A stretch of DNA of 47,980 bases, from the NCBI RefSeq assembly GCF_006483445.1, contig NZ_PPPT01000146.1, positions 1 to 47,980 on the forward strand. Reading direction: 5' to 3'. Of this stretch, positions 26,584 to 36,900 are shown piece after piece. Made by a program: the position numbers and the translations under genes. The notes below the pieces were generated by a model that worked only from the letters and a program-made list of their open reading frames with translations, ran no database searches and had not been told where the DNA came from. The DNA is from Bradyrhizobium guangdongense (GTDB lineage: Bacteria > Pseudomonadota > Alphaproteobacteria > Rhizobiales > Xanthobacteraceae). Positions within the stretch are counted from its first letter, which is position 1, and every line of letters starts with the position of its first letter.

Positions 26584-27519
26584 TTACCAGGCGAACTGCA
26601 TCAGCAAGGGAAGCGCAATCCCCATGGCGCGCTCGATGTCGCCGTAGTCGCCGCGGTAATTTCTTCCGCTGGCCGTCTGGCGGTGCCTTGGTTTCTGCTG
26701 CGCCTGTCTTTCGGGCTTGCCGCTGGAGGCGAGCTTTGCATCGGCAGGCCTTGCTTCAACAGGCCTTGCTTCAACCGGTGCTGCGATCGCCGGTCTCTGT
26801 TCGGCAGGCGCTGCCTGAACGGGCTTCGCCGGAATCACGGAAGGCCGCTCGACAAAAGTCGGCGTGACCGGCGCTTGCTCGGCGGGCGCTGCTTGCACGG
26901 GGTTCGTCACGGCCGCAGCCGGCTGCTCGAGAGCTCGCGCAGCGACGGACTTGTGTTCGATGGGTGCGGACTGTGCGGGCTTTACCTCGGTCACGGCGGC
27001 GGACTCAGGTGACGCGACAGCCGGCCCTGGTTCGACGGATGGTGTCTGAACAGCCTTCGTCTCCGTCACAGCAGGCGGCGCCGGGGGCGGGGCCCTTGTC
27101 TCCGTCACGACAGGCGGCACCACCGGCGATGCCGGGGCCGGCTTCTTCTGTGCGACGGGCGCAGCCTGAACAGGCTTTGCCGCGACCGGCGCTTGCGGTT
27201 TCGCGGCGACTGCAGGGGCCGGTCTATGCTCGGCAGGCGCGGGCTGCACGGGTCTTGCTCTGGCAGACGTGCCGTCTTCCTCATCCATCACGGCGCGGCA
27301 TCCCGCGCTGAGACTGGCCTTGTTCCGCCGCATGCACGCGGCGATCCTGGAAATGTTCGGGATTTCCGAGCTGCAGAGCCGGAAAGCATCGCCGGTGCAC
27401 ATGTCGCGCGCCCGGGCGCTGTAGGCAAGGCTCGGCGAGCTCGCGACGTTTGTGACGGACAGCGCGACCCCAAGGGTCAGGCCGATCTTGCCGAGCATGC
27501 TGATGCGGGTCGCAGTCAT
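26584..27519 (-). CDS. Exported Cys-motif protein with a Pro/Ala/Val-rich repetitive tail
   Basis: 311-aa protein. A signal peptide covers about residues 1-33. A compact four-cysteine motif follows (about 40-78: CTGDAFRLCSSEIPNISRIA and onward with two more Cys), a pattern common in small exported proteins of Bradyrhizobium. From about residue 85 to 270 the sequence is low-complexity, rich in Pro, Ala, Val and Gln, with irregular repeats of KPVQAAPAEQ and PVEARP. The C-terminus returns to a normal sequence (YRGDYGDIERAMGIALPLLM). The ATG at 27519 follows GAGGGA. The tail may span the periplasm or cell wall. The function is unknown. Confidence 0.75.
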   Translation of the reverse strand: MTATRISMLGKIGLTLGVALSVTNVASSPSLAYSARARDMCTGDAFRLCSSEIPNISRIAACMRRNKASLSAGCRAVMDEEDGTSARARPVQPAPAEHRPAPAVAAKPQAPVAAKPVQAAPVAQKKPAPASPVVPPVVTETRAPPPAPPAVTETKAVQTPSVEPGPAVASPESAAVTEVKPAQSAPIEHKSVAARALEQPAAAVTNPVQAAPAEQAPVTPTFVERPSVIPAKPVQAAPAEQRPAIAAPVEARPVEARPADAKLASSGKPERQAQQKPRHRQTASGRNYRGDYGDIERAMGIALPLLMQFAW

Positions 27520-27627
27520 GGGAGCGTCCCTCGTTCGATGGCGAAACTGGCAATATCTGCGCCATCGCGTGGGAACGGACTGTGATCTAGCGCACATTCG
27601 AAAATCTGCGCGCCGCGCTTGAGTCCG

Positions 27628-28833
27628 TCAGCTCGTCTTCACCTTCGACAGCCCCGCCGCCCGCGCCGGCTTCACCGGTGCGCGATGCTCCCGCGCTGTC
27701 ACGCGCTTCACCTTCTTCACCTCGGTGGTGGCCTGCGCGGCCTTGGCGCCGCCGCGACGGGAGGCGTATTCCTGGCCGTCGATCGGGCCGACATGCGGCG
27801 GATCGCGATCGAGATAGGGACGGCCGATGCCATAGGTCTTGCCGTTGGCGTCGACCCACTTCCAGAGCTTTTCGGTGGACACCCAGCGCTGCGCGCGGTT
27901 CTTGCCGTCGACGCTGACGATGTCGGCCGCAAGCCCGTGGCCGTAACCGCCGCGCAGGCTGCCGCCGTGGTAGGAGCGGTTGCTCGCCGCCTTCAGGCCG
28001 CTTGCGATCGACTGCCGGTAATCGTCACGGAACGCGCTGGTGATGCCCGGCGACAGGCCGGCTGCCTCCGCCGCATGCAGCGCATGGAACAGCTTGAGCT
28101 TGAAGCTGCGGTCCATGCCGCCGATCACATAGTCCATCATCGACATGCCGGAGCGGTCGGCCGCCTTCGGATCCTTCCAGGTAAAATCCTGGTCGACGAG
28201 TTTTGTGAAGGTGCGCGTGACCATCACGGTCTTGCCCTTGCGCTTGACCGCCACCTTGCGCTGGTCGCGCTCCTTGATGGTGTCTTCCTTGGGCGTGCGC
28301 TGATAGAGCGCCCACAGATAACGATCGATGCAGGGCTCGACGACGAGGCATTCGTCGACGATCTCGAGCGCTGCCGTCGTCGTCACGGCGTCCTTGGGGT
28401 CAGTCGCCTCCTGCTCCGGCGCGGTCGCAACGTCGGTCTGCACGGCAGGCGTTTCAGGCAGAAGCATCTCCGACGGGTTCGCGAGCGCGACCTGCACGGG
28501 CATGGCGTCGGGCGGCGGGATCTCGGACGGAGGTGCCAGCGCGACCTGCAAGACGGGTGCGTCGGCCGGCAGCATTTCGAAGGAGGCGATGTCCTCGACA
28601 ATAACGGGAGCTGCCTTGACGACAGCGCGCGGGTTGGCGGCGATCACGTTCGTGGCCGAGACGTTCGCCATCGCCATCTCGATCAGGCGGCTGTGGCGAT
28701 TGCCCGCTATGGCGGTGTCGGTCTCGGTCCCGTTTGTATTGAAGGTCCCGATCCAGCCGACGACGCAGGCTCCGAGGACAGCGGTCCGACCGAGGGCAAC
28801 CGGGACCAGCGAAAGGCGCTGCGCGTTCATCAT
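27628..28833 (-). CDS. Peptidase M15-like exported protein
   Basis: 401-aa protein with one hydrophobic N-terminal segment (about residues 8-30) and a long Pro/Ala/Val-rich linker to about 150. A C-terminal domain (about 225-360) resembles D-Ala-D-Ala carboxypeptidases of the M15 type. Motifs seen are SAFRDDYRQ, YGHGLAAD (H299, D304) and DPPHVGP (H347). In typical M15 enzymes the first zinc histidine lies seven residues before the aspartate; here that position is Y297, and H299 lies five before it. Peptidoglycan processing is plausible but activity is uncertain. The start has GGAGG about 9 nt upstream. It lies 108 nt upstream of the Cys-motif protein on the same strand. Confidence 0.72.
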   Translation of the reverse strand: MMNAQRLSLVPVALGRTAVLGACVVGWIGTFNTNGTETDTAIAGNRHSRLIEMAMANVSATNVIAANPRAVVKAAPVIVEDIASFEMLPADAPVLQVALAPPSEIPPPDAMPVQVALANPSEMLLPETPAVQTDVATAPEQEATDPKDAVTTTAALEIVDECLVVEPCIDRYLWALYQRTPKEDTIKERDQRKVAVKRKGKTVMVTRTFTKLVDQDFTWKDPKAADRSGMSMMDYVIGGMDRSFKLKLFHALHAAEAAGLSPGITSAFRDDYRQSIASGLKAASNRSYHGGSLRGGYGHGLAADIVSVDGKNRAQRWVSTEKLWKWVDANGKTYGIGRPYLDRDPPHVGPIDGQEYASRRGGAKAAQATTEVKKVKRVTAREHRAPVKPARAAGLSKVKTS

Positions 28834-29033
28834 CTGGGCCTCCGAGGGCTCCCGGGGGAGCCTTGTTCACTTAGCCAAGCATGCGGACAGGGCTGATTGT
28901 TCGAAGGCAGATGTGGCGGTGCAATGGCGCAATTGGCCGTGCGAGGGGCTTTTCCGGGAACTGTGGCTTGCGGGCAACGTCCCAAAGTGAGGCAAAAGCC
29001 GTGCGATTTGCCGGGGTTCGCCCGTACGAGAGA

Positions 29034-30029
29034 TCACTCGATCACATCGTCGGCCACCAGCAGGAAGGCGCGGGAAACGGTCAGGCCCAGCTCGCGTGCC
29101 GTCTTGAGGTTGATCACCAGCTCGAACTTGATCGGCTGCTCGACCGGCAGCTCCGCCGGTTTTGCCCCTTTCAATATCCTGTCCGCATGCGCGGCCGTCT
29201 GCCGCGCGAGATCGGACTGGTTCGCGCCATAGGCCATGAGGCCGCCAAAATCGGCGAACTCGCGGGCCGCGCCCATCGCCGGCAAGCCGTTGCTCGCCGC
29301 AATGCCGGCAATGCGCCTGTATTCGCCGAACAGCATCGGGCTCGGCATCACGATGAGTGCCTGGGCATGCGCGCTCGTCATCGCCTCGAACGCACCGGCG
29401 ATTTGATCGGGGTTCGCTGCCGGCACCAGTTGAAGCTGCAATCCCAGCGTCCGGGCCGCCGTTTCCATCTCGCTCCGGATACCCGCCATGGTGCGCTCGC
29501 TATAAGCGTTGGGGTGCAGCAGCGCCGCGACGCGGGAAAGGCCGGGCACGACCTCCTTTAACAATTGAAGACGTTTGGCGACCAGCTCCGGTCCGAGGAA
29601 CGTCGTGCCGGTCACGTTGCCGCCCGGTCGTGCCAGGCTCGCCACCAACTCGTCGGCAACCGGGTCGGCCATGCCGATCGCCAGGATGGGAATCGTGCTC
29701 GTTGCCTGGCGCGCTGGTCGTGCCGCGGTCGTGCTGATCGTGACGATGATCTCAGGCTTGCGTGCGGCCAGCTCGACCGAGAGCTCGCGGAGCCGGTCGG
29801 AATTTCCGTTGGCAAACTGGCGCTCCACGACGAGGTTCTTTCCCTCCATGTAGCCAAGCTCGCTCAGCCCCTTCAGGAAGGCGTTGACCATGTTGAAGGT
29901 GGGATCGGCAGGCTCGGCGCGGCCCGGCGACAGGATGCCGATCCGGCGCGGGGCGTCCTGACGCTGCGCGTAGACTGGCCGCATCGCGGCTGCGAGCAAC
30001 AGACCGGCCGTGAATTCCCGCCGCCTCAT
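29034..30029 (-). CDS. ABC transporter substrate-binding protein (TrpX/ABC_sub_bind family)
   Basis: 331-aa periplasmic binding protein of the ABC_sub_bind (PF04392) type. A Tat/Sec-like signal (MRRREFTAGLLLAAAMRPVYA) is followed by RRIGILSPGRAEPADPTFNM and GLSELGYMEGKNLVVERQFA, standard for this family, and it ends ...SRAFLLVADDVIE. The family has many paralogues in Bradyrhizobium; the ligands are mostly unknown. I chose ATG 30029 because the signal peptide starts there; the longer frame to 30326 overlaps the AraC gene. No permease or ATPase lies beside it, so it is an orphan binding protein. Confidence 0.9.
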   Translation of the reverse strand: MRRREFTAGLLLAAAMRPVYAQRQDAPRRIGILSPGRAEPADPTFNMVNAFLKGLSELGYMEGKNLVVERQFANGNSDRLRELSVELAARKPEIIVTISTTAARPARQATSTIPILAIGMADPVADELVASLARPGGNVTGTTFLGPELVAKRLQLLKEVVPGLSRVAALLHPNAYSERTMAGIRSEMETAARTLGLQLQLVPAANPDQIAGAFEAMTSAHAQALIVMPSPMLFGEYRRIAGIAASNGLPAMGAAREFADFGGLMAYGANQSDLARQTAAHADRILKGAKPAELPVEQPIKFELVINLKTARELGLTVSRAFLLVADDVIE

Positions 30030-30115
30030 GCGCAACGCCCCAGGCCGCCTCGGCCAGACGGGACCGTAGCAGGTTGCGGCGCCGTGGCGCGTGGAAATTG
30101 GCTCGCGGCGCGATA

Positions 30116-31063
30116 TTACGCCAACAGGCGCCGCGCGCCGGCGAGCGTCTGCGACGGCAGCTCGCCCAGTGTGTCGCGATAGAACCGCGAGAAATCGCCC
30201 ATGTGCCAGAAGCCGTGGGCGAGCGCGCTCGCCTTGACCGTCAGGCCCGGCGCTCCCTGGCGTAGCTGGCGGCGAACCGCCCAGAGTCGCCTGAGCTGGC
30301 TGTAGCGGTGCGGGCTCGACCCGCACACGGCGTGAACGGCCGTGTGCATCGTGCGCACGGAAATGCCGAGTTCGTCGGCCAGCGCATCGCAGTTCACGTC
30401 AGAGACCCGATTCGTGTTCGTCGCATCGTCGATGCGATCCACGATGTCCTTGTACCGTGAACGCGCGCCGGCGCGGTCGGCCCGGCCGACGCACATTGCG
30501 TCGTCGAAACACGAGAACAGCGTCGCCTGCATCGTCTCCAGCAAACCTTCCGTGCGCATCGCCTCGGATTGATGCGCCGCGGTTTCGAGGATGCCGCGGA
30601 TCAGCGCCTGCAATCCGGCCAGCTTGTGGTCCGGCAGCCGAAGCAGGACGTGCCCCTGCTCGAAGCCGAGCCATCGCGCGTGCAGCGCCTCGGGACGGAT
30701 CGACAGGATGGCGACGAGGCGACCTTCCGGCTCGTAGACGGTGCAGTCGACGTTTCCCTTCAACACGATCAGTGACTGGCCGACGTCCATGCCGTTGATC
30801 CGCGCCGAGCTGATCTCGTTCATCGGGACGACGATGACGAGCCGCCCGGACAGATCGTAGCCGTTGATGATGCGCGGAAACGTCCTGACCAAGGACAGCG
30901 AGCACGACTGTAGCGCGAGGCTCGCGCGCAGCACTGCGAAACGGCCGGCCTTGAGCGGAATGCTCTCCGCACAGGCATAGCGCTCGCTCTCGCGGAAATG
31001 ATCGATATCGGCGTATTGGAGCACGTCCAGGGCGGACGAGGGGGAAAGCGTCTTGAACAGCAT
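30116..31063 (-). CDS. AraC-family transcriptional regulator
   Basis: 315-aa regulator. The N-terminal two thirds (about 1-200) form a ligand-binding or dimerisation region resembling AraC_binding_2 (DIDHFRE...; GYDLSGRLVIVVPMNE). The C-terminal double HTH (about 215-315) includes CDALADELGISVRTMHTAVH and KASALAHGFWHMGDFSRFYR, the latter being the conserved second helix pair. Target genes are unknown. It lies 86 nt upstream of the TrpX-type gene on the same strand and could be co-transcribed with it. It begins 93 nt from the end of the chemoreceptor gene. Confidence 0.9.
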   Translation of the reverse strand: MLFKTLSPSSALDVLQYADIDHFRESERYACAESIPLKAGRFAVLRASLALQSCSLSLVRTFPRIINGYDLSGRLVIVVPMNEISSARINGMDVGQSLIVLKGNVDCTVYEPEGRLVAILSIRPEALHARWLGFEQGHVLLRLPDHKLAGLQALIRGILETAAHQSEAMRTEGLLETMQATLFSCFDDAMCVGRADRAGARSRYKDIVDRIDDATNTNRVSDVNCDALADELGISVRTMHTAVHAVCGSSPHRYSQLRRLWAVRRQLRQGAPGLTVKASALAHGFWHMGDFSRFYRDTLGELPSQTLAGARRLLA

Positions 31064-31156
31064 GACCAGACCGAAAGTATGACGGTCATCATCTACCGCA
31101 ATGGTTAACCTGCGGTTAATACGGGAAGAAGTGGTATTCTACTGCCTTGCTCCGGT

Positions 31157-33130
31157 TCAGGCGGCCTGAAGCAACGCTGTGAGCGCGCTCTTCTCGGCCC
31201 CGGCCAGCGCGAACCTCACCAGTGCCGATTGCTCGTCGATGCGCGCGATGGTGCCAGCGAGTTCGAGCGACATGCCCTCGATCCGCAGTTGCACCTGTGT
31301 GTCGATCGGCCAGCTCACGGGGACATCGTCGATCCGTGCGCCGCCGCTCGAGATGTCGCGGACCGTGACGCCGAAAGGTGTGCCGGCCACCACGAGCGTG
31401 CCGCGGCGGCCGATATCGCGCCGCGCCGCAACACGGCGATCGACGTCGGACGTCGAGGTCCGGATGACGCGGACCAGCGTGGTCCGGAGGTCGTCGACTT
31501 TCCTCGCAATATCGACGGAGCCGTCGCGGATCTCGGAGGCGCGGCGTCCGGTTTCCACCGCCTCGCGCGAGACCGAAGCGATCTGGGCCGCCACCTCGCG
31601 GGCGGCAAGCGAGGTCTCCTCGACGGTGCGGGAGATTTCCAGCGTCGTGGCGTTCTGCTCCTCGATTGCGTCGGCGATGGCGGTGGATACCGACTCCACA
31701 TTGCGGATCACTTCGCCGATCGCACTGATCGACTGCACGGAGGCGCGGGTCGATTCCTGAATTTCGGAGATCTGCTGCGAGATTTCGCTGGTCGCCTTCG
31801 CGGTCTGCTCGGCCAGCGACTTCACCTCGGATGCGACCACGGCAAAGCCGCGCCCGGCTGCGCCGGCGCGGGCCGCCTCGATTGTGGCGTTGAGCGCCAG
31901 CAAATTGGTCTGCTCGGCGATTTCGCTGATCAGGTTGGTGACGGTTCCGACCTTGCTGGCGGCTTCCGACAATTTTGCGATCGTCGATTGTGCTTCGGTG
32001 GAGGCGGTCACCGCCTGCCGCGTCAATTCACGTGACGACGAGACCTTCGTCGCGATCTCCGTGATCGACGCCGCCATCTGCGAGGATGCCTTCGCGACTG
32101 TCTGCGCGTTCGCAAGCGCCTCTTCGGCTGCGGCCGCGACGCTGCCCGAGTTCTGGCCGAGCGTCCGCGCCGTTTCGTTCATCGAGGTGGCGCTGTCGGC
32201 CATCCGGCTGGTGCCGTTCGCCACCTCGCCCACCGCGCTGTTGGTCTCCAGCTCCACGGTATCGGCCATTTCCTTGAGCGCGGCCGCCTTGATCTGCTCG
32301 ACCTGCAGTCGCCGCTGTTCCTCGGCGGCGGCTTCTGCGCGCACCTTGTCCGCAGCCTTGATCTTGAATTGTGCGATCGAGCGCGCCATGTCGCCGATCT
32401 CGTCGGTGCGGTCGAGCCCGGGAAGTTCGACATCGAACTGTCCGGCGCCGAGCGCGATCAGGGCCGAGGTCATGGACGACAGCGCCGACGACATCCGCCG
32501 CGCGATCAGCAGCGTCACCGCGCCAAGCAGGACGATCACGCCGAGCGCCGCGATGATGACGTTCCGGGCGCTCGCCCAGACCTGCGCCTCGAGATCGTCG
32601 ATATAGACGCCGCTGCCGATCACCCAGCCCCACGGTGCGAAGCCGGTCACGTAGGACAGCTTTGGCTGCGGCGCATCCTTGCCTGGTTTTGGCCAGTGAT
32701 ATTCGACGAACCCCGAGCCCTGGCGTCTGACCGTGTCGACGAATTCGATGAACAGGCGCTTGCCCGTTGGATCCTTATTGTCGCCGAGGTCCTGCCCGTT
32801 CAGTTCGGGCTTGATCGGATGCATGATCATGCGGGGCGCGAGGTCGTTGATCCAGAAATAGTCGCCATTGCCATAGCGCAGGCGGCCGATCTGCTCGGCC
32901 GCGCGCTGGCGAGCGGCCTCGTCAGAGGTCTTGTTGCGCTGCGCGCCGTCATGCTCGGTCTTGGCGATGCTGAGCGCCGATTGGACGAGATGGCTCAACT
33001 CGCTCTGGCGCTGCTCGCGCAACGACGTCGCGAGATTGTTGACCTGCACGATTGCGAGGCCAAGCAGTCCGCAGAAGCTCAGTCCGATGATGCCGTAGAT
33101 GCGAAGCTTGATCGAGAAGCGCGGGCGCAT
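31157..33130 (-). CDS. Methyl-accepting chemotaxis protein with Cache sensor and C-terminal PilZ domain
   Basis: 657-aa chemoreceptor. The order is TM1 (about residues 10-30), a periplasmic single-Cache-type sensor (about 45-185; RYGNGDYFWINDLAPRMIMH, GWVIGSGVYIDDLE), TM2 (about 188-208), HAMP (about 208-262) and a signalling coiled coil (about 300-530). The coiled coil has the conserved hairpin tip EAARAGAAGRGFAVVASEV. A PilZ domain closes the protein (about 560-650) with both c-di-GMP-binding motifs, RxxxR (in RRVAARRD) and D/NxSxxG (DISSGG). The ATG at 33130 has GGAG 8 nt upstream. The layout suggests chemotaxis output tuned by c-di-GMP. It lies near a GGDEF-EAL gene. The ligand is unknown. 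Confidence 0.93.
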   Translation of the reverse strand: MRPRFSIKLRIYGIIGLSFCGLLGLAIVQVNNLATSLREQRQSELSHLVQSALSIAKTEHDGAQRNKTSDEAARQRAAEQIGRLRYGNGDYFWINDLAPRMIMHPIKPELNGQDLGDNKDPTGKRLFIEFVDTVRRQGSGFVEYHWPKPGKDAPQPKLSYVTGFAPWGWVIGSGVYIDDLEAQVWASARNVIIAALGVIVLLGAVTLLIARRMSSALSSMTSALIALGAGQFDVELPGLDRTDEIGDMARSIAQFKIKAADKVRAEAAAEEQRRLQVEQIKAAALKEMADTVELETNSAVGEVANGTSRMADSATSMNETARTLGQNSGSVAAAAEEALANAQTVAKASSQMAASITEIATKVSSSRELTRQAVTASTEAQSTIAKLSEAASKVGTVTNLISEIAEQTNLLALNATIEAARAGAAGRGFAVVASEVKSLAEQTAKATSEISQQISEIQESTRASVQSISAIGEVIRNVESVSTAIADAIEEQNATTLEISRTVEETSLAAREVAAQIASVSREAVETGRRASEIRDGSVDIARKVDDLRTTLVRVIRTSTSDVDRRVAARRDIGRRGTLVVAGTPFGVTVRDISSGGARIDDVPVSWPIDTQVQLRIEGMSLELAGTIARIDEQSALVRFALAGAEKSALTALLQAA

Positions 33131-33421
33131 GCGCAAGACTCCGTAGCACTGGGGATGTCGAGCGCTTCGCTGCCCGGCCAGAGCCCCGCGCGCTTCTGAC
33201 GAGGACCCTAGAGCGACGTGGTAGCGGCGCTATTAAGCGGCGTATCGGAATTCGGAAGCTGGGCGAAATGTTGCCGACCTATCGAGGAAGGCTCATTCGA
33301 AGCGAATGTCGGCGACCGCAGGGAACGAACGCGGCTTTGCCAAATCCCGATAGGAAAATTATCTCGGCGTGCAACAGTGGAAAGTACGGTGGCGGTGCAT
33401 TACAGGCCGGGGAATCATTCA

Positions 33422-33664
33422 ATGCCCAACGTCATTTTCATGCCAAACGCAGTTTCGCGATCTCATCCCCACCAGGAACTGGTCATCGAAATCATTCCGT
33501 CCATCCTGCGCCAACTCGAAATGCGACTGGTGCAAGCCTCGGCTTTGGTCAGCAAATGTGCCGACGGAGACAAGAAGCGGGCGCTCCTTGCGGAGTCTGT
33601 CGCCATCTCCTCTCTCATCGTGCAGGCGCGAGAGAAGGCGGGAAGGCTGATATCTCGCTCCTAA
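33422..33664 (+). CDS. Small hypothetical protein
   Basis: 80-aa protein starting MPNVIFMPNAVSRSHPHQEL and continuing with one long helical stretch (about 28-75; LRQLEMRLVQASALVSKCAD). I chose ATG 33422; the upstream part of the frame (from 33218) does not look like protein. It lies alone between the chemoreceptor and the GGDEF-EAL gene. I do not recognise it. The helical, charged composition suggests a small regulatory or structural protein. Confidence 0.5.
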   Translation: MPNVIFMPNAVSRSHPHQELVIEIIPSILRQLEMRLVQASALVSKCADGDKKRALLAESVAISSLIVQAREKAGRLISRS

Positions 33665-33935
33665 GAGTATCGATCGGCAGTCACGGCTGGTGGCTCTGCG
33701 GGGTGCCCACGCGGCGGTATCCATGTGTTGACCTGGCTGCCGACTTCCAAATCTCGATAGACCAATCGACCAGACGTAAACGCTAGATCGCATGTTACTG
33801 CGTTTGCGTCCGGAAAATCAAAATCCTCTAACCATTTGCCATCCTCGCTCTGATACCTCTCGCGGAAGACCGCGATCGAACAGCCAGCGTCCGTTGCCTG
33901 ACGTTTTGTTGGCCTGCGATCGCCAACCTTCGCGG

Positions 33936-36900
33936 ATGTCGGCTATGGCTCTCCATGGGAATTCACCGTTCTGGCGCAGGATTCGTGGCGACCACGCAAG
34001 CAAGGCGATTGCGACATGGAGCCTCCTTGCCTTCACGGCAATCGTTGGACTTGCGGTGCTGGGGCTGGCAATCGTTAACATCGTCGTTCAACGCGCGACG
34101 ATTCTCTCCGATGGCAAGGCGGATACCGCCAATTTGGCGCGCTCGCTGAAGCAGCATGCCGAACTGACCTTTCGGACCGCGGACGCGATTCTGACTGCTT
34201 TCATCGAACGGCTCGAGCGCGACGATTTCGATTCGACAGGTCGGGCGCGTCTAAAGGCCCTGTTCCGCCAGGAGGTGAACCAGACCTCGCAATTCGTGAG
34301 CTTCGCGGTCGTCGATGCGAACGGTTCGTTGATCCTTTCCTCTGCAAGCGACGACGTCTCGCAACAAGTGTCCGACCGCGACTACTTCGCCTTCCACAAG
34401 GAGAATTCCGGCAGAGGGCTCCATATTGGTGCTCCAGTTCGCGGACGGGCGGTGAAAGACTGGCTGATCCCGGCCACACGCCGTTTCAACAGCGTGGACG
34501 GCTCCTTCGGAGGTGTCGTCGTCGCGGCCATCAACCCGAAATACTTCCAGGAGTTTTACGAGAGCTTCGATCTCGGCGCGAACGGCGCCATACTGCTCGC
34601 ATCCCTAGATGGCTCCCTGCTGGTCCGAAGGCCCTTTGCCGAGGCAAACATCGGACGGGACATGTCGCGGAGCGGCATCTTCAACGAGCTCAAGCGATCT
34701 TCACGTGGAACCGTTGAACTCACGGCTTCGACGGACGGAATTACCCGCATCAACAGCTACGAGCGGGACGAGGCTTATCCGTTTGTGGTTGCCGTCGCCA
34801 AGGACACCAGGGAATTGCTGGCGCCCCGGTACGAGGCAGCTTCACGCCGCGCGGTGGAGGCCGTCGGCATAGCTGTCCTCATTGCCTTGCTGGGAACGGC
34901 AATCTGGCGTGCAACGCGGCGCATCGAGCAGAATGCCGTCGAAATGGCGGACACAAACGCGCGTTTCGACGCCGCGCTCACGAACATGTCGACCGGGCTC
35001 TGCATGTTTGACGCGGACGGTGCGCTGGTGGTCTGGAACGAGCGTTACGTGCAACTCCACCAGTTGCCGCCGGAGGTGCTCCGCCGCGGTATCAATATCA
35101 AGGACATGTTGGCGTATCGAAAGCGCACCGACAGTCCGGAACTGGACGTCGACGCCTATGTCGCGCGGCTCCGGCAATCCCTGACCGAAACGGGTGAGGG
35201 GCATACGCTGCTCGAGTTCAACGACCGAGCGATATCCATCACCAACAAGGTGATCGCCGGCGGTGGCTGGGTCGGGATCCATGAAGACGTCACTGACCGG
35301 AAGCGCCAGGAAAGACTAATCGTCGAAAAGGCTGCGGAGCTCGAAATCATCAACAAGCGATTCGAGGCGGCCTTGGCCAATATGGCGCAGGGTGTGTGCC
35401 TCTTCGACGTCGACAGGAAGCTGGTCATATCGAACGAGCGCTTCCGCGAAATGTACGATGTGCCGCAAGCCCTGGTGGAGCCGGGGACGCCCATGAAGGT
35501 TCTGGTGGATCACCAATTTCAGAAGGGTGTCCGCGACGAGCTCTCCGCGGACGCGAATTCCGAACGGATTCCATCCCTGCTTCAGCAAGTTGTCCTGATG
35601 CCGGATGGCCGTGTCATTTCGATCAGGCGTACTCCCGTCGTGGGCGGTGGTTGGGTCGCGACACACGACGACATCACGGATCAGAGGCATCAGCAAAGGC
35701 TCATGGCCGAGAAGGCCGCAGAGCTCGCGATCATGAACGGGCGTTTTGACGCCGCCTTGAGCAACATGTCTCAGGGCATCAGCATGTTCGATCAGGAGCG
35801 CAGGCTGGTCGTCTGGAATGCGCGCTATGCCGAAATATTCAAGTTCCCGCCTGGCTATCTGAAGCCGGGGATACATGTGAATACGCTCGCGACCGATCTT
35901 CTTTCCTGGGGGATCCTGCAGGGCGAACGAAACCAGCCTGCGATCCTCAAGAAGATCGAAACGATGGACGGACGTCCGACCGACACGGACTGGGTCGAGG
36001 AACTTGCGGACGGACGCTCCATTTCGATTTCAAGGCAGCCAATGAGAGACGGTGGTTGGGTGGCGACGTCCGAGGACATTACCGAGCGACGGAAGGCGGA
36101 AGCCGAGATCGTCCGCCTTGCCCGGCATGATCCCCTGACCGGGCTCGCCAACCGCGCGGAGTTTGCTTCCAAGCTCGAGGACGCCTGCAAACGCGTCAAG
36201 CGCTATGGCGGCGCGATATCGGTCATGATGCTCGACCTCGACAAGTTCAAGGCGGTCAATGATACGCTTGGTCATCCCGCTGGCGACAAGCTGCTGGTGG
36301 AGGTCGCGCACCGCCTGAGGGCGTCGTTGCGGGAAACGGATTTGCTGGCGAGACTAGGCGGCGACGAATTCGCGATCATCCAGGAGTGTGGCGCGGATCA
36401 GCACGAAGGCGCCATCGCGCTGGCCTTGAGAATCATCAACGCCATAACGCAACCTTTCGACCTCGACGGCCACGAGGCCAGTGTCGGCACCAGCATCGGC
36501 ATAGCACTCGCTCCCGAACATGGCGCCGATCCCGCGGAACTCCTCAAGCGAGCGGACCTCGCGCTGTATGCCGTCAAGGCAGGCGGTCGAAACGATTTTC
36601 AGATCTTCCGGTCCGAGATGTTGGACGCCGCGAATGCCCAGCAGTCAGAAGAGAGTCAGTTGCGGGTTGCGATCGAGCGCGAAGAGTTCGAGTTGCACTA
36701 TCAGCCGGTGTTCGATGTCCGGACGCGACAGGTCTGTGCCGCAGAAGCGCTGGTGCGCTGGAACCATCCAACGAGGGGATTGATCGGGCCCGACCAGTTC
36801 ATCCCTCTTGCAGAATCGACTGGTCTCATCGTGCCGCTGGGGGATTGGGTGTTGCAGCGCGCAGTCACCGATGCGGCGTCATGGCCCGCGCACGTCAAGG

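Noticed and set aside
27619..28896. 425-codon plus-strand frame
   Set aside because: Antisense to the M15-like gene, low-complexity Arg/His/Leu composition.
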